A stretch of DNA of 64,000 bases from NCBI RefSeq assembly GCF_034424175.1, contig NZ_CP139986.1, forward strand, positions 3,844,001-3,908,000, read 5' to 3'. Numbering within the stretch: position 1 is the first letter of the stretch; each line of letters starts with the position of its first letter. Shown here piece after piece: positions 43,211 through 52,556 of the stretch. The notes beneath the pieces are model-generated. The model worked only from the letters and a program-made list of their open reading frames with translations, did no database searches and was not told the DNA's origin. This DNA is from Kluyvera intermedia. Its GTDB lineage: Bacteria; Pseudomonadota; Gammaproteobacteria; Enterobacterales; Enterobacteriaceae. The position numbers and the translations under genes are program-made.

Positions 43211-44620
43211 ATGAATTCAAATAAACTGTCAGTAAGAGAAAAAATTGGCTATGGCATGGGCGACGCCGGATGCAATATCATCTTCGGCGCTATCATGTTG
43301 TTCGTTAACTATTTTTACACCGATATTTTTGGCCTCGCGCCGGCGCTGGTTGGTGTACTCCTGCTCTCCATTCGCGTAATTGATGCGGTGACTGACCCTA
43401 TCATGGGCGCAATGGCCGACCGTACGCGCAGCAAATACGGTCGTTTTCGACCATGGCTATTGTGGATAGCGTTCCCATACGCCCTGTTCAGCGTGCTGAT
43501 GTTCACCACGCCGGAATGGAGTTACAGCAGCAAAGTTATCTATGCGTTTGTCACCTATTTCCTACTCTCTATCACCTATACCGCGATCAACATTCCGTAT
43601 TGCTCACTGGGTAGCGTCATCACCAACGATCCCAAAGAGCGCGTTGCCTGTCAGTCTTACCGCTTTGTACTGGTGGGTATTGCTACCCTGCTGCTGTCGC
43701 TGACTCTGCTGCCGATGGCCGACTGGTTCGGCGGCGAAGATAAAGCCAAAGGCTATCAGATGGCGATGACCGTGCTGGCCTTTATCGGCATGTGCATGTT
43801 TCTGTTCTGCTTTGCCACCGTACGCGAACGTGTGCGCCCGGCGGTACAAACCAACGATGAACTCAAACAGGATTTAAAAGACGTCTGGAAAAACGACCAG
43901 TGGGTGCGCATCCTGCTGCTGACGTTGTGCAACGTCTGCCCAGGCTTTATCCGCATGGCCGCCACTATGTATTACGTCACCTGGGTGATGGGCGAAAGCA
44001 CCCACTTCGCCACCATCTTTATCAGCCTTGGCGTGGTGGGCATGATGATCGGCAGCATGCTGGCAAAAGTGTTGACCGACCGCTGGTGTAAACTGCAGGT
44101 ATTCTTCTGGACCAATATCGTGCTGGCGATTTTCTCCATCGCCTTCTACTTCTTTGACCCGCATGCGACGACGCTTATCGTAGTGCTCTACTTCCTGTTG
44201 AACGTACTGCATCAAATTCCATCCCCGTTGCACTGGTCGCTGATGGCTGACGTTGATGACTACGGCGAGTGGAAAACCGGTAAACGTATCACCGGGATCA
44301 GCTTCTCTGGCAACCTGTTCTTCCTGAAACTGGGGCTGGCGATTGCCGGTGCGATGGTCGGATTCCTGCTCTCCTGGTACGGTTATGATTCAGGGGCTAA
44401 AGCGCAGAGTGAAACCACCATCAACGGCATTATGCTGCTGTTCACGGTTATTCCTGGCGTAGGCTATTTGATTACCGCAGGCGTCGTTCGTCTGTTGAAA
44501 GTTGACCGTACGCTGATGAAACAGATCCAGGAAGATCTGGAAAAACGCCGTATCAACTACCGCGAACTGAATGAATACCAGCAAGAGCTGCAAACGACTG
44601 AACAAGCAAGGAAAGTCTGA
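43211..44620 (+). CDS. GPH-family sugar:cation symporter (YagG/XynT-like)
   Basis: 469-aa inner-membrane transporter of the glycoside-pentoside-hexuronide family (MelB relatives), with about 12 membrane segments. The family signature is clear: DPIMGAMADRTRSKYGR (about residues 60-76), then SLMADVDDYGEWKTGKR. The soluble C-terminal tail (about 435-469) is charged. Its TGA overlaps the ATG of the GH43 gene, so the pair probably imports and then cuts pentose-containing oligosaccharides. No regulator is adjacent. The pair is absent from this position in K-12. Confidence 0.92.
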   Translation: MNSNKLSVREKIGYGMGDAGCNIIFGAIMLFVNYFYTDIFGLAPALVGVLLLSIRVIDAVTDPIMGAMADRTRSKYGRFRPWLLWIAFPYALFSVLMFTTPEWSYSSKVIYAFVTYFLLSITYTAINIPYCSLGSVITNDPKERVACQSYRFVLVGIATLLLSLTLLPMADWFGGEDKAKGYQMAMTVLAFIGMCMFLFCFATVRERVRPAVQTNDELKQDLKDVWKNDQWVRILLLTLCNVCPGFIRMAATMYYVTWVMGESTHFATIFISLGVVGMMIGSMLAKVLTDRWCKLQVFFWTNIVLAIFSIAFYFFDPHATTLIVVLYFLLNVLHQIPSPLHWSLMADVDDYGEWKTGKRITGISFSGNLFFLKLGLAIAGAMVGFLLSWYGYDSGAKAQSETTINGIMLLFTVIPGVGYLITAGVVRLLKVDRTLMKQIQEDLEKRRINYRELNEYQQELQTTEQARKV

Positions 44621-45570
44621 TGAAGAACTGGCCCAATCCGTTTATTGAGCAACGTGCCGACCCCTTTATTCTGCATCATCAAGGAGAGTATTACTTTATC
44701 GCCTCGGTGCCGGAATACGATCGGCTGGAGATCCGTCGCGCCGCAGACCTCGATGGTCTGCGGCACGCAGAACCGGTCATCGTCTGGCGTAAACCTGACA
44801 ATGGCCCAATGGGCAACCTGATTTGGGCCCCAGAACTGCATCATATTGATGGAAAATGGTATATCTACTTTGCCGCTACCCATACGCAAGAACTTGATAA
44901 ATTGGGTATGTTCCAGCACCGCATGTTTGCACTGGAGTGCAGCGATGCCGATCCGCTAAGCGGGACATGGGTAGAAAAAGGCCAGGTGAAAACGCCGTTC
45001 GATACTTTCTGCCTCGACGCCACCACGTTCCATCATCAGGGAAAGCAATGGTATCTGTGGGCACAGAAATCCCCAGATATTGCCGGAAACTCCAATATCT
45101 ATCTGGCAGAGCTAGAAAATCCGTGGACGATAAAAGGCGAGCCGGTGTTGCTGAGCAAACCGGAGTTCGATTGGGAATGTCGGGGCTTTCTGGTCAACGA
45201 GGGGCCTGCCGTTATTACCCACGGCAACCGCCTGTTTATCAGCTATTCCGCCAGCGCCACTGATGAAAACTACTGCATGGGGCTGCTGTGGATTGATAAA
45301 GACGCCGATATGCTAAAGCCAGAAAACTGGCATAAATCTCCGACGCCCGTATTCACCACCAGCGATGAAAACCGTCAGTACGGCCCAGGCCACAATAGTT
45401 TTACGCAAACACCAGAAGGTGAGGATGTGCTGGTCTATCACGCGAGGAACTACACAGAGATTGAAGGCGACCCGCTGTATGACCCGAATCGCCACACCCG
45501 TTTGAAGACGGTGTGCTGGCGGGAAGATGGCATGCCGGACTTTGGCATTCCACCGGCAGATACACTTTAA
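44620..45570 (+). CDS. Glycoside hydrolase family 43 enzyme
   Basis: 316-aa five-bladed propeller glycosidase without a signal peptide, so it acts in the cytoplasm on imported oligosaccharides. The GH43 catalytic triad is visible: base D14 (RADPFILHH), pKa-modulating D133 (FCLDATTF) and acid E194 (VNEGPAVI). WAPELHHIDGKWYIYF (69-84) is typical. The length and LIWAPELH context suggest an alpha-L-arabinofuranosidase or exo-arabinanase; beta-xylosidase activity cannot be excluded. It overlaps the transporter gene by 1 bp. Confidence 0.9.
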   Translation: MKNWPNPFIEQRADPFILHHQGEYYFIASVPEYDRLEIRRAADLDGLRHAEPVIVWRKPDNGPMGNLIWAPELHHIDGKWYIYFAATHTQELDKLGMFQHRMFALECSDADPLSGTWVEKGQVKTPFDTFCLDATTFHHQGKQWYLWAQKSPDIAGNSNIYLAELENPWTIKGEPVLLSKPEFDWECRGFLVNEGPAVITHGNRLFISYSASATDENYCMGLLWIDKDADMLKPENWHKSPTPVFTTSDENRQYGPGHNSFTQTPEGEDVLVYHARNYTEIEGDPLYDPNRHTRLKTVCWREDGMPDFGIPPADTL

Positions 45571-45573
45571 GCA

Positions 45574-45651
45574 GATTGCCGGATGGCGGCTACGCCTCAT
45601 CCGGCCTACATCAATCGGTAGCCCGGGCAAGGCGTTCACGCCGCCCCGGGT
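45574..45651. repeat. Pair of REP-like elements between GH43 gene and ampE
   Basis: Two different REP types sit side by side: GCCGGATGGCGG ... CATCCGGC (about 45578-45605) and GTAGCCCGGGCAAGGCG ... CGCCCCGGG (about 45619-45650). They fill the gap between convergent genes. Confidence 0.82.
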
Positions 45652-45662
45652 CGCTGTCAAAT

Positions 45663-46517
45663 CTACACCAACGTCCCATAAATAGTCAGCAGCGCCATCA
45701 CCACCACCACCGCATAAGACGTCTTCTTCGCCATCGACACCGCCGCCTTTGGCGTTTCAACCTTATCAACATGCGGCTCGCGCGCCAGTGAATACTGTGC
45801 CAGTGTCGTCAGCACTTGATACTGAGACGAATGGCGATCGCCTAATGACGCAAACCACGCCGGAAGCGCTCGCTCACCATGGCCAATTAACGCATACACC
45901 ACGCCGACCAGACGAACCGGCACCCAATCCACCACGTGCAAAATAGCGTCAATTCCAGACTGCAAACGCTGATGCGGCGTCCGATAACGTGCAAGCCAGG
46001 ACTGCCAGGCGCGCAGGAATGCGTAGCCTATTAACGCAACAGGCCCCCAGGAGCCACCAACTACGAACCAGAATAGCGGCGCGAGATAGAAACGATAGTT
46101 GATCCACAGCAGTGCATTTTGCAGCTCACGTAAGAATTCACGCTGATCGCAGCCCGCAGGGACACCGTGAATCATTGTCAGCTCACTCGCCATGGCCTCA
46201 CGAGCATGAACGTCATCGCGAGAAGCGGCCTTCAGATAGGCATGATAATGCAGACGCACGCGTCCGGCACCGATACAAAGCAGCCCCAACAGAATCCAGA
46301 AAATCAGCAAAGGAACGTTAAACAGCAGCCCCTCCAGCGCCTGCTGAACAACCGCCACCACGGCCATGATGACCAACGTCATCACCAGCGTACCGGCTAG
46401 CGAGTAATGCTTCACCCGCCGAAATAGCGCTTCCAGCCGGTGGTCGAGCTGCCAGTGTTCGCCCAGTTTAAATAGACGCTCGGCGAACAAAACCAAAAGC
46501 GTGGTAAACAACGTCAT
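45663..46517 (-). CDS. ampE: Inner-membrane protein AmpE
   Basis: 284-aa inner-membrane protein with about four membrane segments (one near residues 40-65, others around 145-170 and at the C-terminus). It is cotranscribed with ampD and has been proposed as a sensor-type accessory of beta-lactamase induction; its biochemical role is unknown. It starts 9 bp after the ampD stop. Size and sequence follow E. coli AmpE. Confidence 0.95.
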   Translation of the reverse strand: MTLFTTLLVLFAERLFKLGEHWQLDHRLEALFRRVKHYSLAGTLVMTLVIMAVVAVVQQALEGLLFNVPLLIFWILLGLLCIGAGRVRLHYHAYLKAASRDDVHAREAMASELTMIHGVPAGCDQREFLRELQNALLWINYRFYLAPLFWFVVGGSWGPVALIGYAFLRAWQSWLARYRTPHQRLQSGIDAILHVVDWVPVRLVGVVYALIGHGERALPAWFASLGDRHSSQYQVLTTLAQYSLAREPHVDKVETPKAAVSMAKKTSYAVVVVMALLTIYGTLV

Positions 46518-46526
46518 GTCATCTCC

Positions 46527-47066
46527 TTATTTGACCAGCGCGCGGAAGCGGGCCCAGTCAAACGCCGGGCCAGGATCGGTTTTGCGCACGGGAGCAATGT
46601 CACAGTGGCCGGTCATATTATCGGTAATCGCCGGATATTCGGTGATAAGCAGCTGGGTTAACGCCGCCAGCTGTTGATACTGCGCATCGGTATAAGCCAG
46701 TGTATCCGTACCTTCCAGCTCAATCCCGATAGAGAAATCATTGCAACGCTCACGCCCGTGATAATTCGATACACCTGCATGCCAGGCGCGTTTATCAAAA
46801 GGGACATACTGCACAATTTCCCCGTCACGGCGGATCAGGCAATGAGCAGAAACTCGCAGATGGGAAATCTCAGCAAAGAAAGGATCGGCGTTGGGATCGA
46901 GCGTGCCGGTAAACAGCGCGTCTATCCAGGGACCGCCAAACTGACCCGGTGGCAGACTGATATTATGCACAACCAACAGTGAAGGGGCTTCGTCCTCCGG
47001 GCGGTCATCATGATGGGGGGACGGCACCTGCCGAATGCCCACCAGCCAGCCCTTCTCTAAGCGCAT
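46527..47066 (-). CDS. ampD: 1,6-anhydro-N-acetylmuramyl-L-alanine amidase AmpD
   Basis: Cytoplasmic zinc amidase that removes peptides from anhydro-muropeptides during cell wall recycling; its loss raises AmpC through AmpR. The 179-aa protein has zinc ligands H34, H154 and D164 and the catalytic E116 region (IGIELEG), all at E. coli numbering. It is about four residues shorter at the C-terminus. It diverges from nadC over 87 bp that carry a perfect inverted repeat. Confidence 0.96.
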   Translation of the reverse strand: MRLEKGWLVGIRQVPSPHHDDRPEDEAPSLLVVHNISLPPGQFGGPWIDALFTGTLDPNADPFFAEISHLRVSAHCLIRRDGEIVQYVPFDKRAWHAGVSNYHGRERCNDFSIGIELEGTDTLAYTDAQYQQLAALTQLLITEYPAITDNMTGHCDIAPVRKTDPGPAFDWARFRALVK

Positions 47067-47089
47067 TAGGGATCTCCTTATGAGTGGTT

Positions 47090-47113
47090 ATGCTACTCGG
47101 TTCAGAGTAGCAT
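47090..47113. repeat. Inverted repeat between ampD and nadC
   Basis: ATGCTACTC (47090-47098) and GAGTAGCAT (47105-47113) form a perfect 9-bp dyad with a 6-nt centre, placed midway between the divergent starts. It could be an operator or a hairpin in the nadC leader; no known regulator is recognisable. Confidence 0.65.
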
Positions 47114-47153
47114 GTTTCAATCTTTCGCATCGTTACCATTTTGGAGCTTAATC

Positions 47154-48047
47154 ATGCCGCCTCGCCGCTATAACCCAGACCATCGACGTGACGCGCTGCT
47201 AGAACGTATCACCCTTGATATCCCTAATGCAGTTGCCCAGGCGCTGCGCGAAGATTTAGGGGGCGAAGTTGATGCCAATAAAGATATTACCGCACAACTC
47301 TTGCCTGAAAACAGCCATTCCCATGCGGTGGTCATCACCCGCGAAGACGGCGTATTCTGCGGTAAACGTTGGGTTGAAGAGGTCTTTATTCAACTCGCCG
47401 GTGATGATGTTAAGCTCACCTGGCATGTTGCTGACGGCGATGTTGTCACCGCTGACCAACCGCTATTCGAAATTGATGGCCCTTCACGCGTTCTGCTGAC
47501 CGGTGAACGTACCGCGCTGAATTTCGTGCAGACGCTCTCAGGCGTTGCCAGCGAAGTGCGCAAATATGTCAATTTGCTCGAAGGCACCCACACCCAATTG
47601 CTGGACACCCGTAAAACGCTGCCGGGATTACGTACCGCACTGAAATATGCCGTGCTGTGCGGCGGCGGGGCTAACCACCGTCTGGGGCTCTCCGACGCAT
47701 TCCTGATTAAAGAAAACCACATCATTGCCTCCGGTTCGGTACGTCAGGCGGTGGAAAAGGCCTTCTGGTTGCACCCTGACGTTCCGGTAGAAGTGGAAGT
47801 TGAAAGCCTCAAAGAGCTGGAAGAGGCGCTAAAAGCCGGCGCAGATATCATCATGCTCGATAACTTCGATACCGAGAAAATGCGCGAAGCAGTGAAAGTA
47901 ACCCAAGGCCAGGCACAGCTGGAAGTCTCGGGAAATGTCACCTTCGACACGATTCGTGAATTTGCCGAAACCGGCGTCGATTTTATCTCCGTCGGCGCGC
48001 TAACCAAGCATATTCGCGCCCTCGACCTCTCAATGCGTTTTCGTTAA
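47154..48047 (+). CDS. nadC: Quinolinate phosphoribosyltransferase
   Basis: Converts quinolinate and PRPP to nicotinate mononucleotide in de novo NAD synthesis. ATG 47154 with GGAG 8 nt upstream gives MPPRRYNPD and 297 aa, as in E. coli; the in-frame ATG at 47112 lies inside the inverted repeat and lacks a ribosome site. Active-site segments are TRKTLPGLR, GGGANHRLGLSD and EVEVESLKE. A terminator follows. Confidence 0.97.
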   Translation: MPPRRYNPDHRRDALLERITLDIPNAVAQALREDLGGEVDANKDITAQLLPENSHSHAVVITREDGVFCGKRWVEEVFIQLAGDDVKLTWHVADGDVVTADQPLFEIDGPSRVLLTGERTALNFVQTLSGVASEVRKYVNLLEGTHTQLLDTRKTLPGLRTALKYAVLCGGGANHRLGLSDAFLIKENHIIASGSVRQAVEKAFWLHPDVPVEVEVESLKELEEALKAGADIIMLDNFDTEKMREAVKVTQGQAQLEVSGNVTFDTIREFAETGVDFISVGALTKHIRALDLSMRFR

Positions 48048-48055
48048 TCCCCGCT

Positions 48056-48083
48056 AATGCCCTCCGCAACGAGGGCATTTTTT
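48056..48083 (+). terminator. Rho-independent terminator of nadC
   Basis: AATGCCCTC (48056-48064) and GAGGGCATT (48071-48079) form a perfect 9-bp stem with a 6-nt loop followed by T residues. Confidence 0.92.
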
Positions 48084-48223
48084 CGAGCACCCTTCCAATT
48101 TCCTACTGCACTGCTGCAACCCCATTTGAAACATTCGAACCCGGCTTCCTGAGCTCTTTTTTGCCCCTCGCGGTATTTTCTGTGCTCTGACACTGTAGCG
48201 CCATATTCAGCAAGGAGCAGAAA

Positions 48224-48661
48224 ATGGAAAGACAGCGAGGTTTCACCCTTATCGAATTAATGGTCGTTATTGGCATCATCGCCATTCTTAGCGCCATCGG
48301 CATTCCGGCCTATCAAAACTACCTGCGCAAAGCGGCACTAACCGACATGCTGCAAACCTTCGTCCCCTACCGTACCGCCGTTGAATTATGCGCACTTGAC
48401 CGTGGCGGTACAGATAACTGCAATGCCAGCAGCAACGGCATTCCCTCCCCCACAACCACCCGTTGTGTCTCAGGCATGAGCATTGCCAAGGGCACCGTCG
48501 TGCTGACAGGCCAGGAAAGTCTCAACGGGCTGACCGTCACCCTGGTTCCTGGGTGGGATAACGCCAACGGCATTACCGGCTGGCAACGTACCTGCGACAT
48601 TCAAAATGACAGCGCGCTCCAGCAAGCCTGTGAAGATGTTTTCCGTTTTGACGCCCAGTAA
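48224..48661 (+). CDS. ppdD: Type IV pilus major prepilin PpdD
   Basis: 145-aa type IVa prepilin. The leader MERQRG is cut after Gly6 by prepilin peptidase; mature F7 is N-methylated and E11 is the conserved Glu+5. A hydrophobic helix follows (FTLIELMVVIGIIAIL). The C-terminal globular part contains the cysteines VELCALD, DNCNAS, TRCVS, RTCDIQ and QQACED. First gene of ppdD-hofB-hofC; the remaining assembly genes are elsewhere, as in E. coli. Confidence 0.96.
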   Translation: MERQRGFTLIELMVVIGIIAILSAIGIPAYQNYLRKAALTDMLQTFVPYRTAVELCALDRGGTDNCNASSNGIPSPTTTRCVSGMSIAKGTVVLTGQESLNGLTVTLVPGWDNANGITGWQRTCDIQNDSALQQACEDVFRFDAQ

Positions 48662-48676
48662 ACTCAGGAGTCGATA

Positions 48677-50062
48677 ATGAAGCATGAACAATTACTCACC
48701 CTGTGCCAACGCCATCACGCGGTACTATTGGAAAACGGTGCAGAGGAATTAAGCATCGCCGTAGTGGGTTCTCCGCCGGGCGAGTTGATGGACTCTCTAC
48801 GATTTGCGACACAAAAACGCATCGATATTGAGTGTTGGGATCAAACGCGAATGGACAAACACCTCCAGCAAAACGCAAGCATTATGCCGTCTCTACGTTC
48901 CGACGAACGCGACAACGCGGTAGACCTGCTGAACAATTTGCTCGCGCAGGCTCTAATGCAGCGTGCCTCCGATATCCATTTCGAGCCCACCGAACATCAT
49001 CTCCGGATACGGTTACGGGTTGATGGCGTTCTGCATGCGCTCCCGGTTATCTCATTACCACTGATGGCTGCCGTCATTGCCCGGCTAAAAGTACTTGGCG
49101 GGCTGGACATTGCCGAACGTAGACTCCCACAGGATGGACAGTTCACAGTCAAGATTGCCGACAATCCACTCTCCTTTCGCATAGCCACACTCCCCTGCCG
49201 CTACGGTGAGAAAGTGGTATTGCGCCTGCTGCATAAGGTCGAACAGTCGCTGGACCTCAAGCAGCTTGGTATCTCGCCGGAGCCGTTGGCACAGTTGCAG
49301 TCGGCATTAAACCAACCACAGGGATTAATTCTGGTCACCGGGCCGACCGGAAGTGGAAAAACCGTCACGCTTTACAGTGCACTACAAAGCCGTAACCGCA
49401 GCAACATCAATATTTGTAGTGTGGAAGACCCAATAGAAATTCCCCTTGAGGGGCTAAACCAGACTCAGGTGAGCCTCAAAGCAGGATTGACGTTTCAGAG
49501 CGTTTTGCGCTCGTTGTTACGACAGGATCCGGACATCGTGATGGTCGGTGAGATCCGCGACTGCGAAACGGCCGAGATTGCCATAAACGCGGCACAAACC
49601 GGGCATCTGGTACTCTCCACTCTGCACACAAATTCAACGGTAGAAACGCTGGTACGTCTGGAACAAATGGGGGTTGCCCGCTGGATGGTCTCATCGGCAC
49701 TGTTAATGGTGGTCGCACAACGCCTGGTGCGTAAACTTTGCCCGCACTGCCGCAAAAAGGGCACTGACGAATTTCCGCTTCCCCATACGCTTTGGCCCCG
49801 CCCGCTACCGCAGTGGAGCGCGCCGGGCTGCCAGCACTGCTTTCATGGTTATCAGGGCCGCCTTGCGCTGTTTGAAATCCTGCCACTTACGCCTGTGCTA
49901 CGTGAGGCAATAGCTCATGGCGTCAGTCCGGCGGAGCTTATGCAGCAGGCCAGGCAATCAGGGATGTCTACGCTATTTGAAAATAGCTGCCTGGCGGTAA
50001 AGCAAGGTGCCACCACCGGCGAAGAGCTTCTGCGCGTGCTGGGTATCCCGCAAGATGAGTGA
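48677..50062 (+). CDS. hofB: Type IV pilus assembly ATPase HofB (GspE/PilB family)
   Basis: 461-aa hexameric ATPase powering pilin polymerisation from the cytoplasm. Walker A is GPTGSGKT (222-229), the Asp box is SVEDPIEIP, Walker B is DIVMVGEIRD (286-295), and a His box follows (TGHLVLSTLHTN). A zinc-type four-cysteine cluster, CPHC and GCQHC separated by about 30 residues, lies near residues 357-393. It starts 15 bp after ppdD and overlaps hofC by 8 bp. The N-terminal domain is short compared with PilB. Confidence 0.95.
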   Translation: MKHEQLLTLCQRHHAVLLENGAEELSIAVVGSPPGELMDSLRFATQKRIDIECWDQTRMDKHLQQNASIMPSLRSDERDNAVDLLNNLLAQALMQRASDIHFEPTEHHLRIRLRVDGVLHALPVISLPLMAAVIARLKVLGGLDIAERRLPQDGQFTVKIADNPLSFRIATLPCRYGEKVVLRLLHKVEQSLDLKQLGISPEPLAQLQSALNQPQGLILVTGPTGSGKTVTLYSALQSRNRSNINICSVEDPIEIPLEGLNQTQVSLKAGLTFQSVLRSLLRQDPDIVMVGEIRDCETAEIAINAAQTGHLVLSTLHTNSTVETLVRLEQMGVARWMVSSALLMVVAQRLVRKLCPHCRKKGTDEFPLPHTLWPRPLPQWSAPGCQHCFHGYQGRLALFEILPLTPVLREAIAHGVSPAELMQQARQSGMSTLFENSCLAVKQGATTGEELLRVLGIPQDE

Positions 50063-51254
50063 AAAACTGTGGAGCTGGCGCGGTCTGAACGTTAGCGGAG
50101 AAGAGCTCAGTGGCGCGGTCTGGGCCAGCCATCGCCCGGCGGTACTGTTCGAGCTACAGCAGCGTCATATCACCGTGGTGATGCTAACGCGTCAACGCGT
50201 GAATCCTGCATTATGGCGAGCGCAGCACAGTTGTTCGGTGATTAGCCAGTTAGCCACGCTGCTACAAGCCGGGCTGACGCTATCCGACAGCCTGACGCTT
50301 CTGTCCCAGCAGCATCCAATAGCACAGTGGCGCGCACTGCTCAGTACGCTTGCCAACCGTCTGGCACAGGGCACATCGCTATCAGAAGGGTTAGGACAAT
50401 GGCCACAGGCATTCCCTCCGCTGTATCTGTCCATGATCCGCACAGGTGAAATAACCGGTAGGCTGGAGCACTGTTGCATCGAACTTGCGCGCCAGCAGAA
50501 GGCGCAGCTACAGCTCGCAGCGAAGGTTAAAAAAGCACTGCGTTACCCGATGATTATTTTATCGCTGGCGGTCCTGGTGGTTATTGCCATGACCGGATTT
50601 GTGCTGCCTGAATTTACGGCTATCTACCGTACCTTTAATACCCCGCTCCCCGCGCTAACCCTTGCGGTGATGGTGACGGCCTCGTTTATAGAGCGGTGGT
50701 TTATTCCCTTATTGGTCGTCCCTGTGCTCCCAATTATGTTGAGCGTCACGCTAAAAAAACATCCCCCCTGGCTACGTGCTCGTCAGCAAATACTGCTGGC
50801 GCTACCGGTAATGGGAAAGCTCGCGCGCGGGCAGATGCTGAGCCAAATCTTTACCGTGCTGGCGCTAACTCAACGTGCCGGTATCGCATTTTTACAGGGG
50901 CTTGAAAGTGTTGAGGAGACGCTCACCTGTCCATGGTGGCATGACGTTATCCACCAGCTGCATCAGGAAATATCCCAGGGCAGCGCCATCTGGCAAGCCA
51001 TGGAGAAAAGTCAGGTATTCACACCACTGTGTTTGCAGCTTGTGAGAACCGGGGAGGCATCAGGTGCGCTGGATGATATGTTGGATAATCTGGCACGACA
51101 TCACAATGAGAGCACACAAAATCTGGCGGAAAACCTGACATCACTGCTAGAACCTGCGCTGCTTATGGTGACGGGATTGATTATTGGGACGCTGGTGGTG
51201 GCAATGTATCTGCCCATTTTTCATCTGGGGGATGCGATTAGCGGGATGGGATAA
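50055..51254 (+). CDS. hofC: Type IV pilus inner-membrane platform protein HofC (GspF/PilC family)
   Basis: 399-aa polytopic platform that connects the ATPase to pilin assembly. ATG 50055 (MSEKLWSWRG) matches the E. coli start and overlaps the end of hofB, indicating translational coupling. It has two GspF repeats: PPLYLSMIRTGEITGRLE and FTPLCLQLVRTGEASGAL, each followed by membrane segments (about 170-215 and 370-395). It ends IFHLGDAISGMG, as in the family. Confidence 0.94.
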   Translation: MSEKLWSWRGLNVSGEELSGAVWASHRPAVLFELQQRHITVVMLTRQRVNPALWRAQHSCSVISQLATLLQAGLTLSDSLTLLSQQHPIAQWRALLSTLANRLAQGTSLSEGLGQWPQAFPPLYLSMIRTGEITGRLEHCCIELARQQKAQLQLAAKVKKALRYPMIILSLAVLVVIAMTGFVLPEFTAIYRTFNTPLPALTLAVMVTASFIERWFIPLLVVPVLPIMLSVTLKKHPPWLRARQQILLALPVMGKLARGQMLSQIFTVLALTQRAGIAFLQGLESVEETLTCPWWHDVIHQLHQEISQGSAIWQAMEKSQVFTPLCLQLVRTGEASGALDDMLDNLARHHNESTQNLAENLTSLLEPALLMVTGLIIGTLVVAMYLPIFHLGDAISGMG

Positions 51255-51276
51255 TGCTGGCGCACAGCGCCAGCAT
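51254..51276. terminator. Hairpin between hofC and guaC
   Basis: ATGCTGGCGC (51254-51263) and GCGCCAGCAT (51267-51276) form a perfect 10-bp stem with loop ACA between the convergent stops. There is no clear T-run on either side. Confidence 0.65.
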
Positions 51277-51288
51277 AGGTCCGAAGGC

Positions 51289-52332
51289 TTACAGGCTATT
51301 GAACACGCGGTTCTCTTGTTCCTGTACCCGGATAAAGGTCGTGCGCTTAGTCAGCTCTTTCAGACGGGATGCCCCTACGTAAGTACATGCAGAACGCAAG
51401 CCACCGAGTATATCACGTGCAGTGAACTCAACCGGCCCACGCAATGGCAGCTTAACGGTTTTACCTTCTGCAGCACGGTACTGTGCAACGCCGCCAACGT
51501 GACGGTTCATCGCAGACTCTGAGCTCATACCGTAGAACAGCATGAATTTCTCACCGTTTTCTTCAACCACTTTACCACCGCTTTCATCGTGACCGGCCAA
51601 CATACCGCCCAGCATCACGAAATCAGCGCCGCCGCCAAAGGCTTTTGCGACATCGCCCGGCATGGTACAACCGCCGTCACTGACGATCTGACCGCCAAGA
51701 CCGTGCGCGGCATCAGCGCACTCGATAACAGCAGAAAGTTGTGGATAGCCAACACCGGTTTTCACGCGAGTGGTACAAACGGAACCAGGGCCGATGCCCA
51801 CTTTCACGATATCTGCACCGGAAAGCACCAGCTCTTCACACATCTCGCCGGTAACCACATTACCTGCACAAATCGTTTTGGTCGGCCATGCTTCACGAGC
51901 TTTGGCAACAAATTGAACGAAATGCTCAGAGTAACCATTGGCCACATCAATACAGATAAAGGTCAATGCTGGGTTCAGTTTAAGGATCTGCTGCGTTTTT
52001 TCGAAATCAGTGTCGGAGGTGCCCGTTGAAACCATCACGTACTTAAGCACATCTACCGACTCGGCCTGCACAAACGCTTTCCACTCTTCAACGGTGTAGT
52101 GTTTGTGTACGGCGGTCAGAATACCGAAAGTCGACAAAGCTTTTGCCATTGCGAAAGTGCCCACGGAGTCCATGTTCGCCGCAATAATCGGTACGCCAGA
52201 CCAGCGTTGTCCTGAATGTTTAAAGGTGAAATCGCGCTCCAGCTCAACATCGGAACGGCTTTTAAGGGTAGAACGCTTAGGACGGATAAGGACGTCTTTG
52301 AAACCTAACTTCAGATCTTCTTCGATACGCAT
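51289..52332 (-). CDS. guaC: GMP reductase
   Basis: Reductively deaminates GMP to IMP with NADPH, linking guanine and adenine nucleotide pools. The start at ATG 52332 gives MRIEEDLKLGFKDVL and 347 aa, as in E. coli; a longer in-frame reading enters the promoter region. The catalytic C186 is in GIGPGSVCTTR, and the phosphate-binding region includes DGGCTMPGDVAKAFGGGAD. It diverges from coaE across about 224 bp. Confidence 0.97.
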   Translation of the reverse strand: MRIEEDLKLGFKDVLIRPKRSTLKSRSDVELERDFTFKHSGQRWSGVPIIAANMDSVGTFAMAKALSTFGILTAVHKHYTVEEWKAFVQAESVDVLKYVMVSTGTSDTDFEKTQQILKLNPALTFICIDVANGYSEHFVQFVAKAREAWPTKTICAGNVVTGEMCEELVLSGADIVKVGIGPGSVCTTRVKTGVGYPQLSAVIECADAAHGLGGQIVSDGGCTMPGDVAKAFGGGADFVMLGGMLAGHDESGGKVVEENGEKFMLFYGMSSESAMNRHVGGVAQYRAAEGKTVKLPLRGPVEFTARDILGGLRSACTYVGASRLKELTKRTTFIRVQEQENRVFNSL

Positions 52333-52556
52333 GTGCGGATTCCTGGGGTTAATGGCAATTAAATTGAGAGCACAACTCCAGTAATGCAATCATACGCACT
52401 AATCAGGGCTTCGCAAGACTGCGATTTTCACTTTTTTTACGCTACAATCCCATAAATTTACCTGGCGAATAGTACCGCGCAGATCAAACGACGTGTCTCA
52501 GGTTGTCAGTTTTTTAACCAAATGATTTTCATACTAAAATTTCAGGGCAAAGCGGT

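Noticed and set aside
43211..45570. Mobile element carrying the GPH-GH43 pair
   Set aside because: No integrase, transposase, direct repeats or tRNA at the borders; only common REP elements on the right.
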